Source of the DNA: GYS-P2D sp964414425
GTDB lineage: Bacteria > Bacteroidota > Bacteroidia > Chitinophagales > Saprospiraceae
Direction: 5' to 3'
NCBI GenBank assembly: GCA_964414425.1
Contig: CAYPWL010000001.1
Coordinates: 208,741 to 272,740 of the forward strand
Length of the DNA stretch: 64,000 bases
In this document: positions 54,415 to 62,895 of the stretch, one piece after another
Layout of the letters: every line of letters starts with the position of its first letter
Position numbering within the stretch: the first letter of the stretch is position 1
Notes under the pieces: generated by a model
Database searches by the model: none
Told to the model about the DNA's origin: nothing
Seen by the model: the letters and a program-made list of their open reading frames with translations, nothing else
Made by a program: the position numbers and the translations under genes

Positions 54415-55812
54415 ATGAAGTTTGATCTCGTTGTAATAGGTAGTGGTCCTGGAGGCTACGTAGCTGCTATCCGTGGCTCTCAATTAGGGTTAAAAACGGC
54501 AGTAATCGAAAAAGAAAATCTGGGAGGAGTATGTCTTAACTGGGGATGCATCCCAACTAAGGCATTATTAAAGTCCGCTCAAGTATTTGAGTATATCCAA
54601 CATGCAGAGGATTACGGCATAACGGTGAAGAGCCCCAAAGCTGACTTCTCGAAAATGATCGGTAGAAGTCGAGACGTCGCCGGGGGCATGAGCAAGGGAG
54701 TACAATTCCTCATGAAAAAAAACCAGATTACAGTAATCGATGGATTTGGCAAGTTAGTTCGTGGTAAAAAGGTCGAAGTGACTAAAGTTGATGGCAAGAC
54801 TGAAACAGTTGAAGCTGAGCATATCATCATCGCCACAGGCGGAAGAGCGAAAGCGCTTCCACACATACCGATTGATCAGGAACTAGTCATAGGTTATCGA
54901 GAAGCTATGACACTTCCTAAGCAACCAAAGAAAATTGTGGTTATTGGAGCAGGAGCTATAGGTGTTGAGTTCGCGCACTTCTATAATGCAGTCGGCACAG
55001 AAGTGACTGTAGTAGAGTACATGGAGCAAGGATTACTACCAAGAGAAGATAAAGATGTGTCCAAAGAGCTCGGAAAAATCTTTAAAAAGAAAGGTATAAA
55101 TATACTGGCTAACTCTTCAGTGGAGTCTGTAGAGAAGAAAGGAAAAGGAGCACTGGTCAAGGTGAAAAGTAGAAAAGACGATAGCGTCCAAGAAATACAA
55201 TGTGACATAGTACTTTCTGCTGCAGGAGTAGCTCCCAATGTAGAGAACATTGGATTAGAGACATTAGGCATCACAGTGGAGAAAGGACTTATCAAAGTAA
55301 ATGAGTACTATCAGACTAACGTACCAGGTATCTATGCGATAGGAGATGTCGTGGCCGGTGCTGCACTTGCCCATGTCGCCAGTGCAGAAGGGATCATCTG
55401 TGTAGAGAAGATAGCTGGAGAGAATCCTCACCCACTTGATTACGATAACATTCCGTCATGCACGTATTGCAGTCCCGAGGTGGCCTCAGTAGGTATGACA
55501 GAGGCTGCTGCAAAAGAAGCAGGTTACGAACTTAAATTGGGTAAGTTTCCATTTAGCGCATCTGGAAAAGCTAAAGCAGGAGGCGTATCAGAGGGATTTG
55601 TAAAGATTATCTATGATGCGAAGTACGGAGAGTTATTAGGTGCTCACTTAATCGGATCTAATGTCACCGAGATGATTGCAGAAATCGTCGTGGCTCGACA
55701 GCTCGAGACAACTGGACATGAAATGATCAAATCTGTGCACCCTCACCCTACGATGAGTGAAGCAATCATGGAGGCATCTGCTGCGGCATATGATGAAGTG
55801 ATTCACTTGTAG
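54415..55812 (+). CDS. lpdA: Dihydrolipoyl dehydrogenase (E3)
   Basis: 465 residues. FAD site DLVVIGSGPGGYVAAI, redox disulfide in GGVCLNWGCIPTKAL (Cys 40 and Cys 45), NAD site KIVVIGAGAIGVEFAHF and the C-terminal catalytic His-Glu in SVHPHPTMSEAIMEA. It reoxidises dihydrolipoamide of 2-oxo acid dehydrogenases and the glycine cleavage system. It is 34 kb from the E1/E2 genes, so it may serve several complexes. A hairpin terminator lies at 55844-55885. Confidence 0.96.
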   Translation: MKFDLVVIGSGPGGYVAAIRGSQLGLKTAVIEKENLGGVCLNWGCIPTKALLKSAQVFEYIQHAEDYGITVKSPKADFSKMIGRSRDVAGGMSKGVQFLMKKNQITVIDGFGKLVRGKKVEVTKVDGKTETVEAEHIIIATGGRAKALPHIPIDQELVIGYREAMTLPKQPKKIVVIGAGAIGVEFAHFYNAVGTEVTVVEYMEQGLLPREDKDVSKELGKIFKKKGINILANSSVESVEKKGKGALVKVKSRKDDSVQEIQCDIVLSAAGVAPNVENIGLETLGITVEKGLIKVNEYYQTNVPGIYAIGDVVAGAALAHVASAEGIICVEKIAGENPHPLDYDNIPSCTYCSPEVASVGMTEAAAKEAGYELKLGKFPFSASGKAKAGGVSEGFVKIIYDAKYGELLGAHLIGSNVTEMIAEIVVARQLETTGHEMIKSVHPHPTMSEAIMEASAAAYDEVIHL

Positions 55813-55843
55813 ACAGTGAAGAGATCAGGTATTAACTTTTAGT

Positions 55844-55885
55844 AATCGGCGCAGGATGTAGAACTCCTGAGCCGATTATTTATTT
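55844..55885 (+). terminator. Terminator after lpdA
   Basis: AATCGGC, one mismatch, CAGGA, 8-base loop, TCCTG, mismatch, GCCGATT followed by ATTTATTTA. A 12-bp stem with one internal mismatch. It sits between lpdA and the next gene, so it separates the two transcripts. Confidence 0.65.
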
Positions 55886-55893
55886 AGATAGGT

Positions 55894-56109
55894 ATGAATA
55901 GAGTTGTATTAACTGTACTCGGGTATGTCCTCATGACGGCAGGTATATTGAGCCTTATCTTGGGCACAATTGGCCTAAGGCTACAACCAATCTCATATAT
56001 AGATAAAGCAGTAAGCCCTCTTACCGCATTTATCATCAAGTTGCTCATGGTTATCGTCGGTATAGTCCTATTCTACCGCAGTAGGATGAATCCTGCAGAT
56101 TACGAGTAA
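55894..56109 (+). CDS. Small membrane protein with two helices
   Basis: 71 residues with two predicted membrane helices: VVLTVLGYVLMTAGILSLIL (helix 1) and FIIKLLMVIVGIVLFYRSRM (helix 2), and a short cytoplasmic or periplasmic loop. I recognise no family. It follows the lpdA terminator and ends 10 bp before a hairpin that also ends GSII. It may have its own promoter or read through. Function unknown. Confidence 0.55.
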   Translation: MNRVVLTVLGYVLMTAGILSLILGTIGLRLQPISYIDKAVSPLTAFIIKLLMVIVGIVLFYRSRMNPADYE

Positions 56110-56118
56110 GGACATAAA

Positions 56119-56149
56119 AAAAGGTAATGCCGGAGAGACATTACCTTTT
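56119..56149. terminator. Bidirectional terminator between small membrane gene and GSII
   Basis: AAAAGGTAATG, 9-base loop, CATTACCTTTT. On the minus strand, the GSII side, the stem is followed by a run of seven Us, and on the plus side by TTTTATAAAT. It is placed right for both genes. Confidence 0.8.
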
Positions 56150-56179
56150 ATAAATGCTATGATAAACTAACTAACTATC

Positions 56180-57202
56180 TTATAGATCTTTAACCGTATC
56201 AATAATATTAGCTGCTACCTTATAAGGATCAGCGTTTGATGCAGGTCTTCTGTCTTCTAACCATCCTTTCCATCCTGACTCTACAGTCGCAATAGGAATC
56301 CTGATAGATGCTCCTCTATCTGAAATCCCGTAAGAGAATTTCTTGATAGATTGAGTTTCGTGCTCACCTGTCAACCTTTGGTCATTGTAGGCACCATATG
56401 CTGCGATAGCATTTTTGATACGTGCCTTAGGCTTAAACTTGTCGCAGATTTCTTCGTACTTCTCTTTGCTACCACATGTTCTCAATGTTGTATTAGAGAA
56501 GTTTGCGTGCATACCTGAACCATTCCAATCATGATCCTTACCAAGTGGCTTTGGATGATAATCGATAGCGACGCCATACTTTTCAGCCGTTCTTTCTAAT
56601 AGATATCTTGACACCCAGATACGGTCACCTGCAAGCTTAGCGCCTTTTGCAAAAACTTGGTACTCCCATTGTCCTGCTGCCACCTCTGCATTGATACCCT
56701 CAACGTTTAGGCCTGCGTCGATACATAGATCTAAATGCTCTTCGATTATCTCACGTCCATGTGCATTTCTTGCACCAACCGAACAGTAGTAAGGGCCTTG
56801 AGGCTCTGGATATCCATTAACTGGGAAGCCCAGTGGCTTATTAGTTTCAGTATCAATCAAGAAATACTCTTGCTCAAATCCGAACCAAAAATCTGAATCA
56901 TCATCCTTGATCGTTGCTCTCGCATTAGTTGCGTGAGGCGTACCATCAGAGTTTAATACCTCTGTCATTACCAAGTAAGCGTTTCTTCTATCTGGATCAG
57001 GGCAGATAAATACTGGCTTTAATAAACAGTCAGAAGCTCCACCTGGTGCCTGATTAGTCGATGAACCATCAAATGACCACATCGGGCACTCCTCCAGCTT
57101 ACCAGAAAACTTTGATTCGTCAAGAATTTTTGTCTTTGATCTTAGACCCTGTGTAGGCACTGAGCCATCTAACCACAGATATTCTAATTTGAACTTTGCC
57201 AT
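56180..57202 (-). CDS. Glutamine synthetase type II (GSII)
   Basis: 340 residues, about the length of eukaryotic-type GSII. N-terminal beta-grasp part (LEYLWLDGSVPTQGLRSKTK, WSFDGSSTNQAPGGASDCLL), then the ATP/glutamate site: FWFGFEQEYFLID, GPYYCSVGARNAHGRE and INAEVAAGQWEYQVF, and the catalytic LGKDHDWNGSGMHANFS with EHETQSIKKFSYGISDRGAS. It makes glutamine from glutamate and ammonia. The type II form in a bacterium is unusual compared with the common GSI or GSIII, though present in some Bacteroidota. It ends at a strong terminator. Confidence 0.93.
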   Translation of the reverse strand: MAKFKLEYLWLDGSVPTQGLRSKTKILDESKFSGKLEECPMWSFDGSSTNQAPGGASDCLLKPVFICPDPDRRNAYLVMTEVLNSDGTPHATNARATIKDDDSDFWFGFEQEYFLIDTETNKPLGFPVNGYPEPQGPYYCSVGARNAHGREIIEEHLDLCIDAGLNVEGINAEVAAGQWEYQVFAKGAKLAGDRIWVSRYLLERTAEKYGVAIDYHPKPLGKDHDWNGSGMHANFSNTTLRTCGSKEKYEEICDKFKPKARIKNAIAAYGAYNDQRLTGEHETQSIKKFSYGISDRGASIRIPIATVESGWKGWLEDRRPASNADPYKVAANIIDTVKDL

Positions 57203-57369
57203 TATGTTTCTTTTATGAATTAATTGTTGAAGTGAAGATAGGACGCCAAGCTTTTCTTACATCTTTACACATATTTACATTTGTCATCACCAATTCAACT
57301 AAATATTTGTAATCCACTGGATTTCAATGCTTTAGTTAATTTTAGTTTGTGATGGCTACGGCAAAGTAG

Positions 57370-57382
57370 ATTTTAGGAAAAA
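57370..57382 (+). repeat. ATTTTAGGAAAAA repeat, first copy
   Basis: The 13-bp sequence ends directly before the ATG of the HhH-barrel gene. An identical copy lies at 59532-59544 before the next gene. It may be a shared translation-initiation or promoter element; two copies in one direction make chance less likely. Confidence 0.4.
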
Positions 57383-59479
57383 ATGAATATTTCACGATTT
57401 AGAGGGGTTTTTGTCGCTAAAACCATGTTTTTAGGCTCCAATTTTCATCATTTGCTTGTTTTTTTCATCGTTTTCTCAATTTCTCAATTGTCATACTTAT
57501 CTGCGCAATCTAATCTGGGAAGTGACATTAATCTACTGATCGAAGACTTCATAGAAGGGCGTCAGGATGATGGAGATTTCGAATTGATAGAGATTTATGA
57601 GAACATCAATGACGCTGCCCAAAATCCAAGAAACCTTAATACGGTATCCGCAGATGAATTAAGAAACTTATTCGTGATCTCTGAAGTAGACATTAACAAG
57701 ATCATATCTCATCGAGAGCGATTTGGCCCATTCGCAGATATCAATGAACTCCAAGCTGTACAAGGTATCGAGATTAGCACACTCAGACTGCTGAGCAAGT
57801 TGACCTACGTCTCAGATGGCGAGATTAAACCACTTGCACAGATACAATCTAACACAGAAGTATTGGTCAAACTCAGACGAGAACTCGAGACTCGTAGAGG
57901 ATTCAGATCATTTAATTGTGAGGACCCCGTATATGCTGGGAGCCCCAATTATCTACTACTGCGCATCAATCACAAGAATGATCAGAAGCTTTCTTATAAT
58001 CTCACTTTAGAAAAGGATGCAGGCGAGTCATTCTCTAATACAAGCGTGGGATTTGACTATATATCGGGTTACTTGCATAAAAGGGACCTCAGCAAACATC
58101 TTAGATCAGTCACACTTGGAGATTATAGTATTAGGATGGGCGAAGGACTCTTGCTTAATAATGGATTTAGTTTTGGTAAAAGCATTGCAAGTGTCAATAT
58201 CAAGGCGGGCGGATACCAAGTTAAACCATATACCAGCACCATCGAAAATCTTGCTTTTAGAGGAATAGCAACACAGTGGAGAGTGAAGAATCTGGAGATC
58301 ATGAACTTTGTATCTTACCGCACCCTGGATGCCAATCAGACCACAGATGACTTTGATCAACCCATCGTAAGCTCGCTTCAGACCAGCGGGTTCCATCGTA
58401 GTGAGAGCGAAATATTTGATCGAGACGCTGTCAATAACTTGAGTGCCGGACTGAGTGTCAATTATCGCATCAAAAGTACAAGCATTGGTATTAATGGGCT
58501 CTCACATCAGTTAAGCGTACCGTTAATACGTACCGATTCAGAGGCGAATCGATTTCGCTTCAGTGGGGATCACAACTATGGGGCGAGTATTGATTACAAC
58601 ACCACCCTGAAGGGGCTATACCTCTTTGGGGAAGTAGGTATCAGCAATGGTGGAGCAATTGCCCAAAGCCATGGATTAATGACGAGTCTAAATGCTAAAC
58701 TTGATTTGGCACTACATGTAAGAAATTTTGATCGCGACTTTCAGGCGTTGTATTCCAACACCTTTTCAGAAACTCGTCGATCTGAAAATGAAACCGGTCA
58801 ATACATTGGCTTAGAGTATCGACCATCGAAGCCTTGGAAAATTAACGTCTACGCCGACTTCTATAAGCACCCATGGTTGAGATTCCTTGTCGATTCTCCA
58901 AGCGATGGCACGGAGTATCTTGTGAGAGCAACTTATAATTTACGACGTAAGCGCACACTCTTCTGGCAGTATAGATATGAACGAAAACAAAGGAATAGCT
59001 CGCAGGAGAGCAACATCGATAGAGTTGTTGATACACAAGTTCACCGAGCGAGGATACAACTCAATGAAGAGATAAATCCTAATCTTGAACTGAGAACTCG
59101 AGTAGAAGCAAGTTGGTTTACTAAAGAATCTGAATTAGAAACGGGGCTCCTCGCCTACCAAGATGTGATCTATGACAATAGTCAAAGTCCAATTAAGCTG
59201 GCAGGCAGGTTCATGTATTTTAATGTCAGTGACTTTGACGCACGGATATGGGCTTATGAATCTGACCTAAGGTATGAGTTCAGTATACCCTTCTTTAGCG
59301 GTACAGGTCTGAGATATTACCTAAGAGCGAGTTACCGTACTCGTGCCGGAATTATATTTGAGGCGCGACTTAGCCAGACCAATTTTCTCGATGGACGTGA
59401 GATGATATCATCAGGTAACAATGAAATTTTAGGAAGTACCCAGACACAACTCAAGGCCCAAGTGAGGTATCGCTTCTAA
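57383..59479 (+). CDS. Outer-membrane barrel protein with N-terminal helix-hairpin-helix domain
   Basis: 698 residues. A signal segment (LLVFFIVFSISQLSYLSAQ) is followed by two HhH-type motifs at about 85-140 (LNTVSADELRNLFVISEVDI, INELQAVQGIEIS) that resemble ComEA DNA-binding hairpins. The rest (about 160-698) is a long beta-rich chain with repeated 'GLSVNYRIKSTSIGINGL' and 'LEYRPSKPWKINVYADFY' like strands ending in an aromatic residue (KAQVRYRF), typical of an outer-membrane barrel. The family is common in Bacteroidota and has no proven role; DNA binding at the surface is inference from HhH only. Confidence 0.78.
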   Translation: MNISRFRGVFVAKTMFLGSNFHHLLVFFIVFSISQLSYLSAQSNLGSDINLLIEDFIEGRQDDGDFELIEIYENINDAAQNPRNLNTVSADELRNLFVISEVDINKIISHRERFGPFADINELQAVQGIEISTLRLLSKLTYVSDGEIKPLAQIQSNTEVLVKLRRELETRRGFRSFNCEDPVYAGSPNYLLLRINHKNDQKLSYNLTLEKDAGESFSNTSVGFDYISGYLHKRDLSKHLRSVTLGDYSIRMGEGLLLNNGFSFGKSIASVNIKAGGYQVKPYTSTIENLAFRGIATQWRVKNLEIMNFVSYRTLDANQTTDDFDQPIVSSLQTSGFHRSESEIFDRDAVNNLSAGLSVNYRIKSTSIGINGLSHQLSVPLIRTDSEANRFRFSGDHNYGASIDYNTTLKGLYLFGEVGISNGGAIAQSHGLMTSLNAKLDLALHVRNFDRDFQALYSNTFSETRRSENETGQYIGLEYRPSKPWKINVYADFYKHPWLRFLVDSPSDGTEYLVRATYNLRRKRTLFWQYRYERKQRNSSQESNIDRVVDTQVHRARIQLNEEINPNLELRTRVEASWFTKESELETGLLAYQDVIYDNSQSPIKLAGRFMYFNVSDFDARIWAYESDLRYEFSIPFFSGTGLRYYLRASYRTRAGIIFEARLSQTNFLDGREMISSGNNEILGSTQTQLKAQVRYRF

Positions 59480-59511
59480 TGAGAGACTGAGATAAAGGAT
59501 CAATATTTTTA

Positions 59512-59526
59512 GATTGTAGTACAATC
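59512..59526. repeat. 15-bp palindrome upstream of a secreted-protein gene
   Basis: GATTGTA, G, TACAATC: perfect 7-bp arms with one central base, 28 bp before the next ATG. The core resembles part of the response regulator gap repeat (ATTGTAGA). It could be a regulator site. Confidence 0.35.
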
Positions 59527-59553
59527 GTGGTATTTTAGGAAAAACAACTATCC

Positions 59554-60297
59554 ATGAAAATTTTGCTATCAACTATTACGCTTCTGTTATTGAGTTCTTC
59601 ATTCGCAATAGCTCAATGTAGTCCAAATAGCACGACAAGGACACAAGTAACACCGTCTTCGAGTTCTACTTCATTTTATGGCAACACCGCATTCGATGCT
59701 TTCTTGAGCAATCCTAATGGCTCTGTTTATCAGAATAATACCTTGCAGGGTTATAAAAAGATTCAAGGTTCAGCATTTTTATACAAGGAGCCTGTTGAAG
59801 GCACTTTGGTGTTAAATGACGAATCACTTATTGAAGATGTGCGGCTATTAGTTGACTTATATGCCAATGAGGTAGTCGTCATGAAGGAGTCTGGGGAAAT
59901 GGCCGTGCTTGACGGTAGATTTTATAAAGAAGTAAGAGTGCCATATGAAGGTAAAGAGATAGTTCTTAAAAAATCTGATTCTAACAAACCCAACAAATTC
60001 TATCAAGTTCTCTACGAAGATGGAGATATGATATTCTTCAAAGACAACTATGTAACATTACAAGAAGGATCTAATAATGGGTACTCAACGACAGAGCCCA
60101 AGTTCACTAAGAGAACCAAGTACTTCATCAAATATGGAGACAACCAGATTGCTAAAGTTAAACTCAAGAAAAAAGACATATTCCCATTACTCCCTGATTC
60201 TGAATTGTATGCTATGCAAGAATATGCTCGTAAGAAGGGACTCAAGCTCAATAGTGAGCATAACTTCATTGCCTTTTTTAAAGGTGGCAAGCAGTAA
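59554..60297 (+). CDS. Secreted protein of unknown function with C-terminal basic segment
   Basis: 247 residues. Signal peptide (ILLSTITLLLLSSSFAIAQ) and a Ser/Thr-rich linker (TTRTQVTPSSSSTSFYG), then a beta-rich domain with KIQGSAFLYKEPVEGTLVLN and VVVMKESGEMAVLDGR and a final region YFIKYGDNQIAKVKLKKKDI. It ends with a helical EYARKKGLKLNSEHNF. I recall similar unnamed Bacteroidota proteins but no function. It shares a 13-bp leader with the HhH-barrel gene 2 kb upstream. Confidence 0.65.
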   Translation: MKILLSTITLLLLSSSFAIAQCSPNSTTRTQVTPSSSSTSFYGNTAFDAFLSNPNGSVYQNNTLQGYKKIQGSAFLYKEPVEGTLVLNDESLIEDVRLLVDLYANEVVVMKESGEMAVLDGRFYKEVRVPYEGKEIVLKKSDSNKPNKFYQVLYEDGDMIFFKDNYVTLQEGSNNGYSTTEPKFTKRTKYFIKYGDNQIAKVKLKKKDIFPLLPDSELYAMQEYARKKGLKLNSEHNFIAFFKGGKQ

Positions 60298-60324
60298 TGT
60301 CTCAACTGGACTGAATCCAAGAAC

Positions 60325-61512
60325 TTAATAGATTAAATACTTACTCCTTGTTTGTTTGAACGAGTTCAAATCATTTTGCCATGTTGCCCTGATTTCTTCT
60401 TCAGATAACCCTTTTATTATTTGTTTCCTAAGCTGTGCCGTTCCAGCAAGCTTCTCAAAGAAGTTATTGTCATTAAAGAATTGAGCCTTTCCATGATCAA
60501 ATCTTTGATAGGCATCAAGCAGAAAAGAGAAATCCAATTGGGACTTTTCCTTAAGCGCTCGGCTGTCCACTTGAGACAGGTCTACTCCCTGGCACAGTTT
60601 GTCTTGATGCTTGGGATACTTGGCACCATCACGAGATACTGGAGTGAAGGCATAATCACCCTGCATGTCTGGATGTCCATAAATCTGAAATTGCTGAGTC
60701 GTCCCACGTCCAACAGAAACCGTTGTTCCTTCAAATAAACATAGTGAAGGATAATTCAGCACCGACTTGATATTAGGTAAATTAGGAGATGGTGCTATTG
60801 GTAACTCATAATATGAGTTATGATCAAAGTGCTGGCAAGGGATTACAGTAAGATCCACTGCAATATCATTGGCGAGCCAACGCTCACCATTGATCATGTA
60901 AGCATATTCCCCAATGGTCATCCCATATACGATCGGCACAGGATGCAGACCAACAAAGGACCTATACTCATCTTCCATGATGGGGCCATCGATGAGGTGA
61001 CCATTCGGATTGGGTCTATCGAGCACAATGATGGGAATGCCGTTTTCAGCAGCGGCTTCCATGGCATAATGTAGCGTTGACAAGTAAGTATAAAATCGAG
61101 CACCTACATCTTGAATATCAAAGACCATAACATCAACATCTGTAAGCATCTCTGGACTTGGCTTCTTAGTCTTGCCATATAGCGAGTAAAGAGGTATCGT
61201 GGACTTATACATACCATTGTCAATCTCAGCGCCAGCATCTGCGCCACCCTTAAATCCATGCTCAGGGGCAAAAATCGCTTTCAAATCGATATCCTGATCA
61301 AGGAGATAGTCTACGAGATGCTCTCCCCTTATCATGCTCGTATGATTGACTACTAAGCCCACCTTCTTATCTGTGAGACTATGGATATATTGATCAGTGC
61401 GCTCTGCACCAACTATGATATGCTCGTCTTTTACCGTCTCAGATTGAGTCTGATCAGCAGAGAAACACTGCAGAAAACACAATGCACCGAATATGTAATA
61501 CTTTAGCAGCAT
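60325..61512 (-). CDS. namZ: DUF1343 exo-beta-N-acetylmuramidase (NamZ-like)
   Basis: 395 residues with a short signal peptide (YYIFGALCFLQCFSA). The family signature appears as GLVVNHTSMIRGEHLVDYLL, FAPEHGFKGGADAGAEI, MVFDIQDVGARFYTYLSTLH and the PNPNGHLIDGPIMEDEYRSF segment. DUF1343 proteins include NamZ, which removes N-acetylmuramic acid from the non-reducing end of peptidoglycan fragments. So it probably works in wall recycling in the periplasm. The start lies only 15 bp from the divergent nuclease start. Confidence 0.88.
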   Translation of the reverse strand: MLLKYYIFGALCFLQCFSADQTQSETVKDEHIIVGAERTDQYIHSLTDKKVGLVVNHTSMIRGEHLVDYLLDQDIDLKAIFAPEHGFKGGADAGAEIDNGMYKSTIPLYSLYGKTKKPSPEMLTDVDVMVFDIQDVGARFYTYLSTLHYAMEAAAENGIPIIVLDRPNPNGHLIDGPIMEDEYRSFVGLHPVPIVYGMTIGEYAYMINGERWLANDIAVDLTVIPCQHFDHNSYYELPIAPSPNLPNIKSVLNYPSLCLFEGTTVSVGRGTTQQFQIYGHPDMQGDYAFTPVSRDGAKYPKHQDKLCQGVDLSQVDSRALKEKSQLDFSFLLDAYQRFDHGKAQFFNDNNFFEKLAGTAQLRKQIIKGLSEEEIRATWQNDLNSFKQTRSKYLIY

Positions 61513-61527
61513 AGTAGCTTTTGTAGC

Positions 61528-62892
61528 TTGAAGAAATATGCGATAACAGATATCGAAACTACAGGTGGTCTATATAACAGAGATAGAATCATTGAGATCG
61601 CCATCATCGTAACGGATGGACATACCATCATTGACGAATTTCAAACCCTCATACATCCAGAACGCTCTATCCCCCATTCTATTACACGGATTACCGGGAT
61701 TAATGATGAGATGGTAGCTGATGCACCTAAGTTCTATGAGGTAGCTAAGGACATCGTTGAGATCATGGAGGGTTGCATATTCATCGCTCATAATGTGAAG
61801 TTTGACTATGGATTTATCAAGCAAGAATTTAAGACCTTAGGTTACCCATTTAACAAGAAACGTATCTGTACTGTCAAGCTCACCAGAAGACATGTCCCCG
61901 GGCTTAAGAGCTATGGACTCGACAATCTCATCAAGCATTATAACCTAACTGTCGTAGATCGTCACAGAGCATATGGTGATACTTATGCCACTTATCAAAT
62001 ATTCAAAGATCTCTTTGAAAACGAGATGACTGATTTTGACATACAGCAAGCCATCAATGATGGTATAGATGCTACAGTCCTCCCTAATGGATTATCCATG
62101 GATGAACTCCAAGAGACTCCAGAAACTCCAGGGGTCTACTATCTGAGCAATGTCCATAAGCGGATCATCTATGTTGGTAAAGCCAAGAATATCAAGAAGA
62201 GACTGTTTCAGCATTTTAGAAAACTCAGTCGTAAGGCCGTTAATATCGCTAATCAAGTACATCATGTACATCATAATGAGACTGGCCATGAGCTCATAGC
62301 CTTACTGCTTGAACTTCACGAAATAAAGACCTTGAGACCAGAACTTAATAAAGCAATGAAGCGTAACCACTATCCTTTTGCGCTCTATCACAACCCAATC
62401 GCCCTACCCGAAAAACCACGATTACTGATCACTCGAAATAATAAGCGAAATGATCTTAAGTACGAAAAAATCAAACTCTTTGGATCTAAGAACGGAGGAG
62501 ATAGCTTCCTTCAAAATCTAATTATCGAGTACGAAATCTGCTCCAAGTATGCTCGACTCAGAAGCAAAGAGTTACTCTGCTCCTGTGGCGGTGCATGTAC
62601 CCAGTTTTTTGGGGATCAGATCTCCTATATAGAATCGCTCCTTGACGGATTGAAGAATGAATTTGACGAAGACTTAGTAATCATCACCAATGGACGTGAC
62701 CCACTGGAGAAGGGTTTCGCCCTCATACAATATGGGAGATTCAGAGGTATAGGATTCTTCCCTCAAGATGAAGCAATCCTCAGCAAGGAGAAATGGGCAT
62801 CCTATCTAACTCATGAGTTCTTCTATCCCGAAGCCAACGGAATCATTAAAACCTATATGAACAAGCACAAGCTGCAGACTATAAAACTCTAA
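61528..62892 (+). CDS. DEDDh exonuclease fused to GIY-YIG endonuclease domain
   Basis: 454 residues starting at TTG; no ATG lies upstream in frame. DEDDh exonuclease of the DnaQ/epsilon type: DIE at 8-10 (AITDIETTGGLYNRD), AHNVKFDYGF (Asp 93), then HRAYGDTYATYQIF with His 146 and Asp 151. From about 200 a GIY-YIG nuclease follows: PGVYYLSNVHKRIIYVGKAK with NIKKRLFQHF and the catalytic Glu later in LLLELHEIKTLRPELN. The C-terminal 150 residues contain a CSCGGAC cluster. Such proteins are often called PolIII-epsilon/UvrC-like (Cho-like) and may act in DNA repair. It ends three bases before the convergent dapD stop. Confidence 0.88.
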   Translation: MKKYAITDIETTGGLYNRDRIIEIAIIVTDGHTIIDEFQTLIHPERSIPHSITRITGINDEMVADAPKFYEVAKDIVEIMEGCIFIAHNVKFDYGFIKQEFKTLGYPFNKKRICTVKLTRRHVPGLKSYGLDNLIKHYNLTVVDRHRAYGDTYATYQIFKDLFENEMTDFDIQQAINDGIDATVLPNGLSMDELQETPETPGVYYLSNVHKRIIYVGKAKNIKKRLFQHFRKLSRKAVNIANQVHHVHHNETGHELIALLLELHEIKTLRPELNKAMKRNHYPFALYHNPIALPEKPRLLITRNNKRNDLKYEKIKLFGSKNGGDSFLQNLIIEYEICSKYARLRSKELLCSCGGACTQFFGDQISYIESLLDGLKNEFDEDLVIITNGRDPLEKGFALIQYGRFRGIGFFPQDEAILSKEKWASYLTHEFFYPEANGIIKTYMNKHKLQTIKL

Positions 62893-62895
62893 ACG

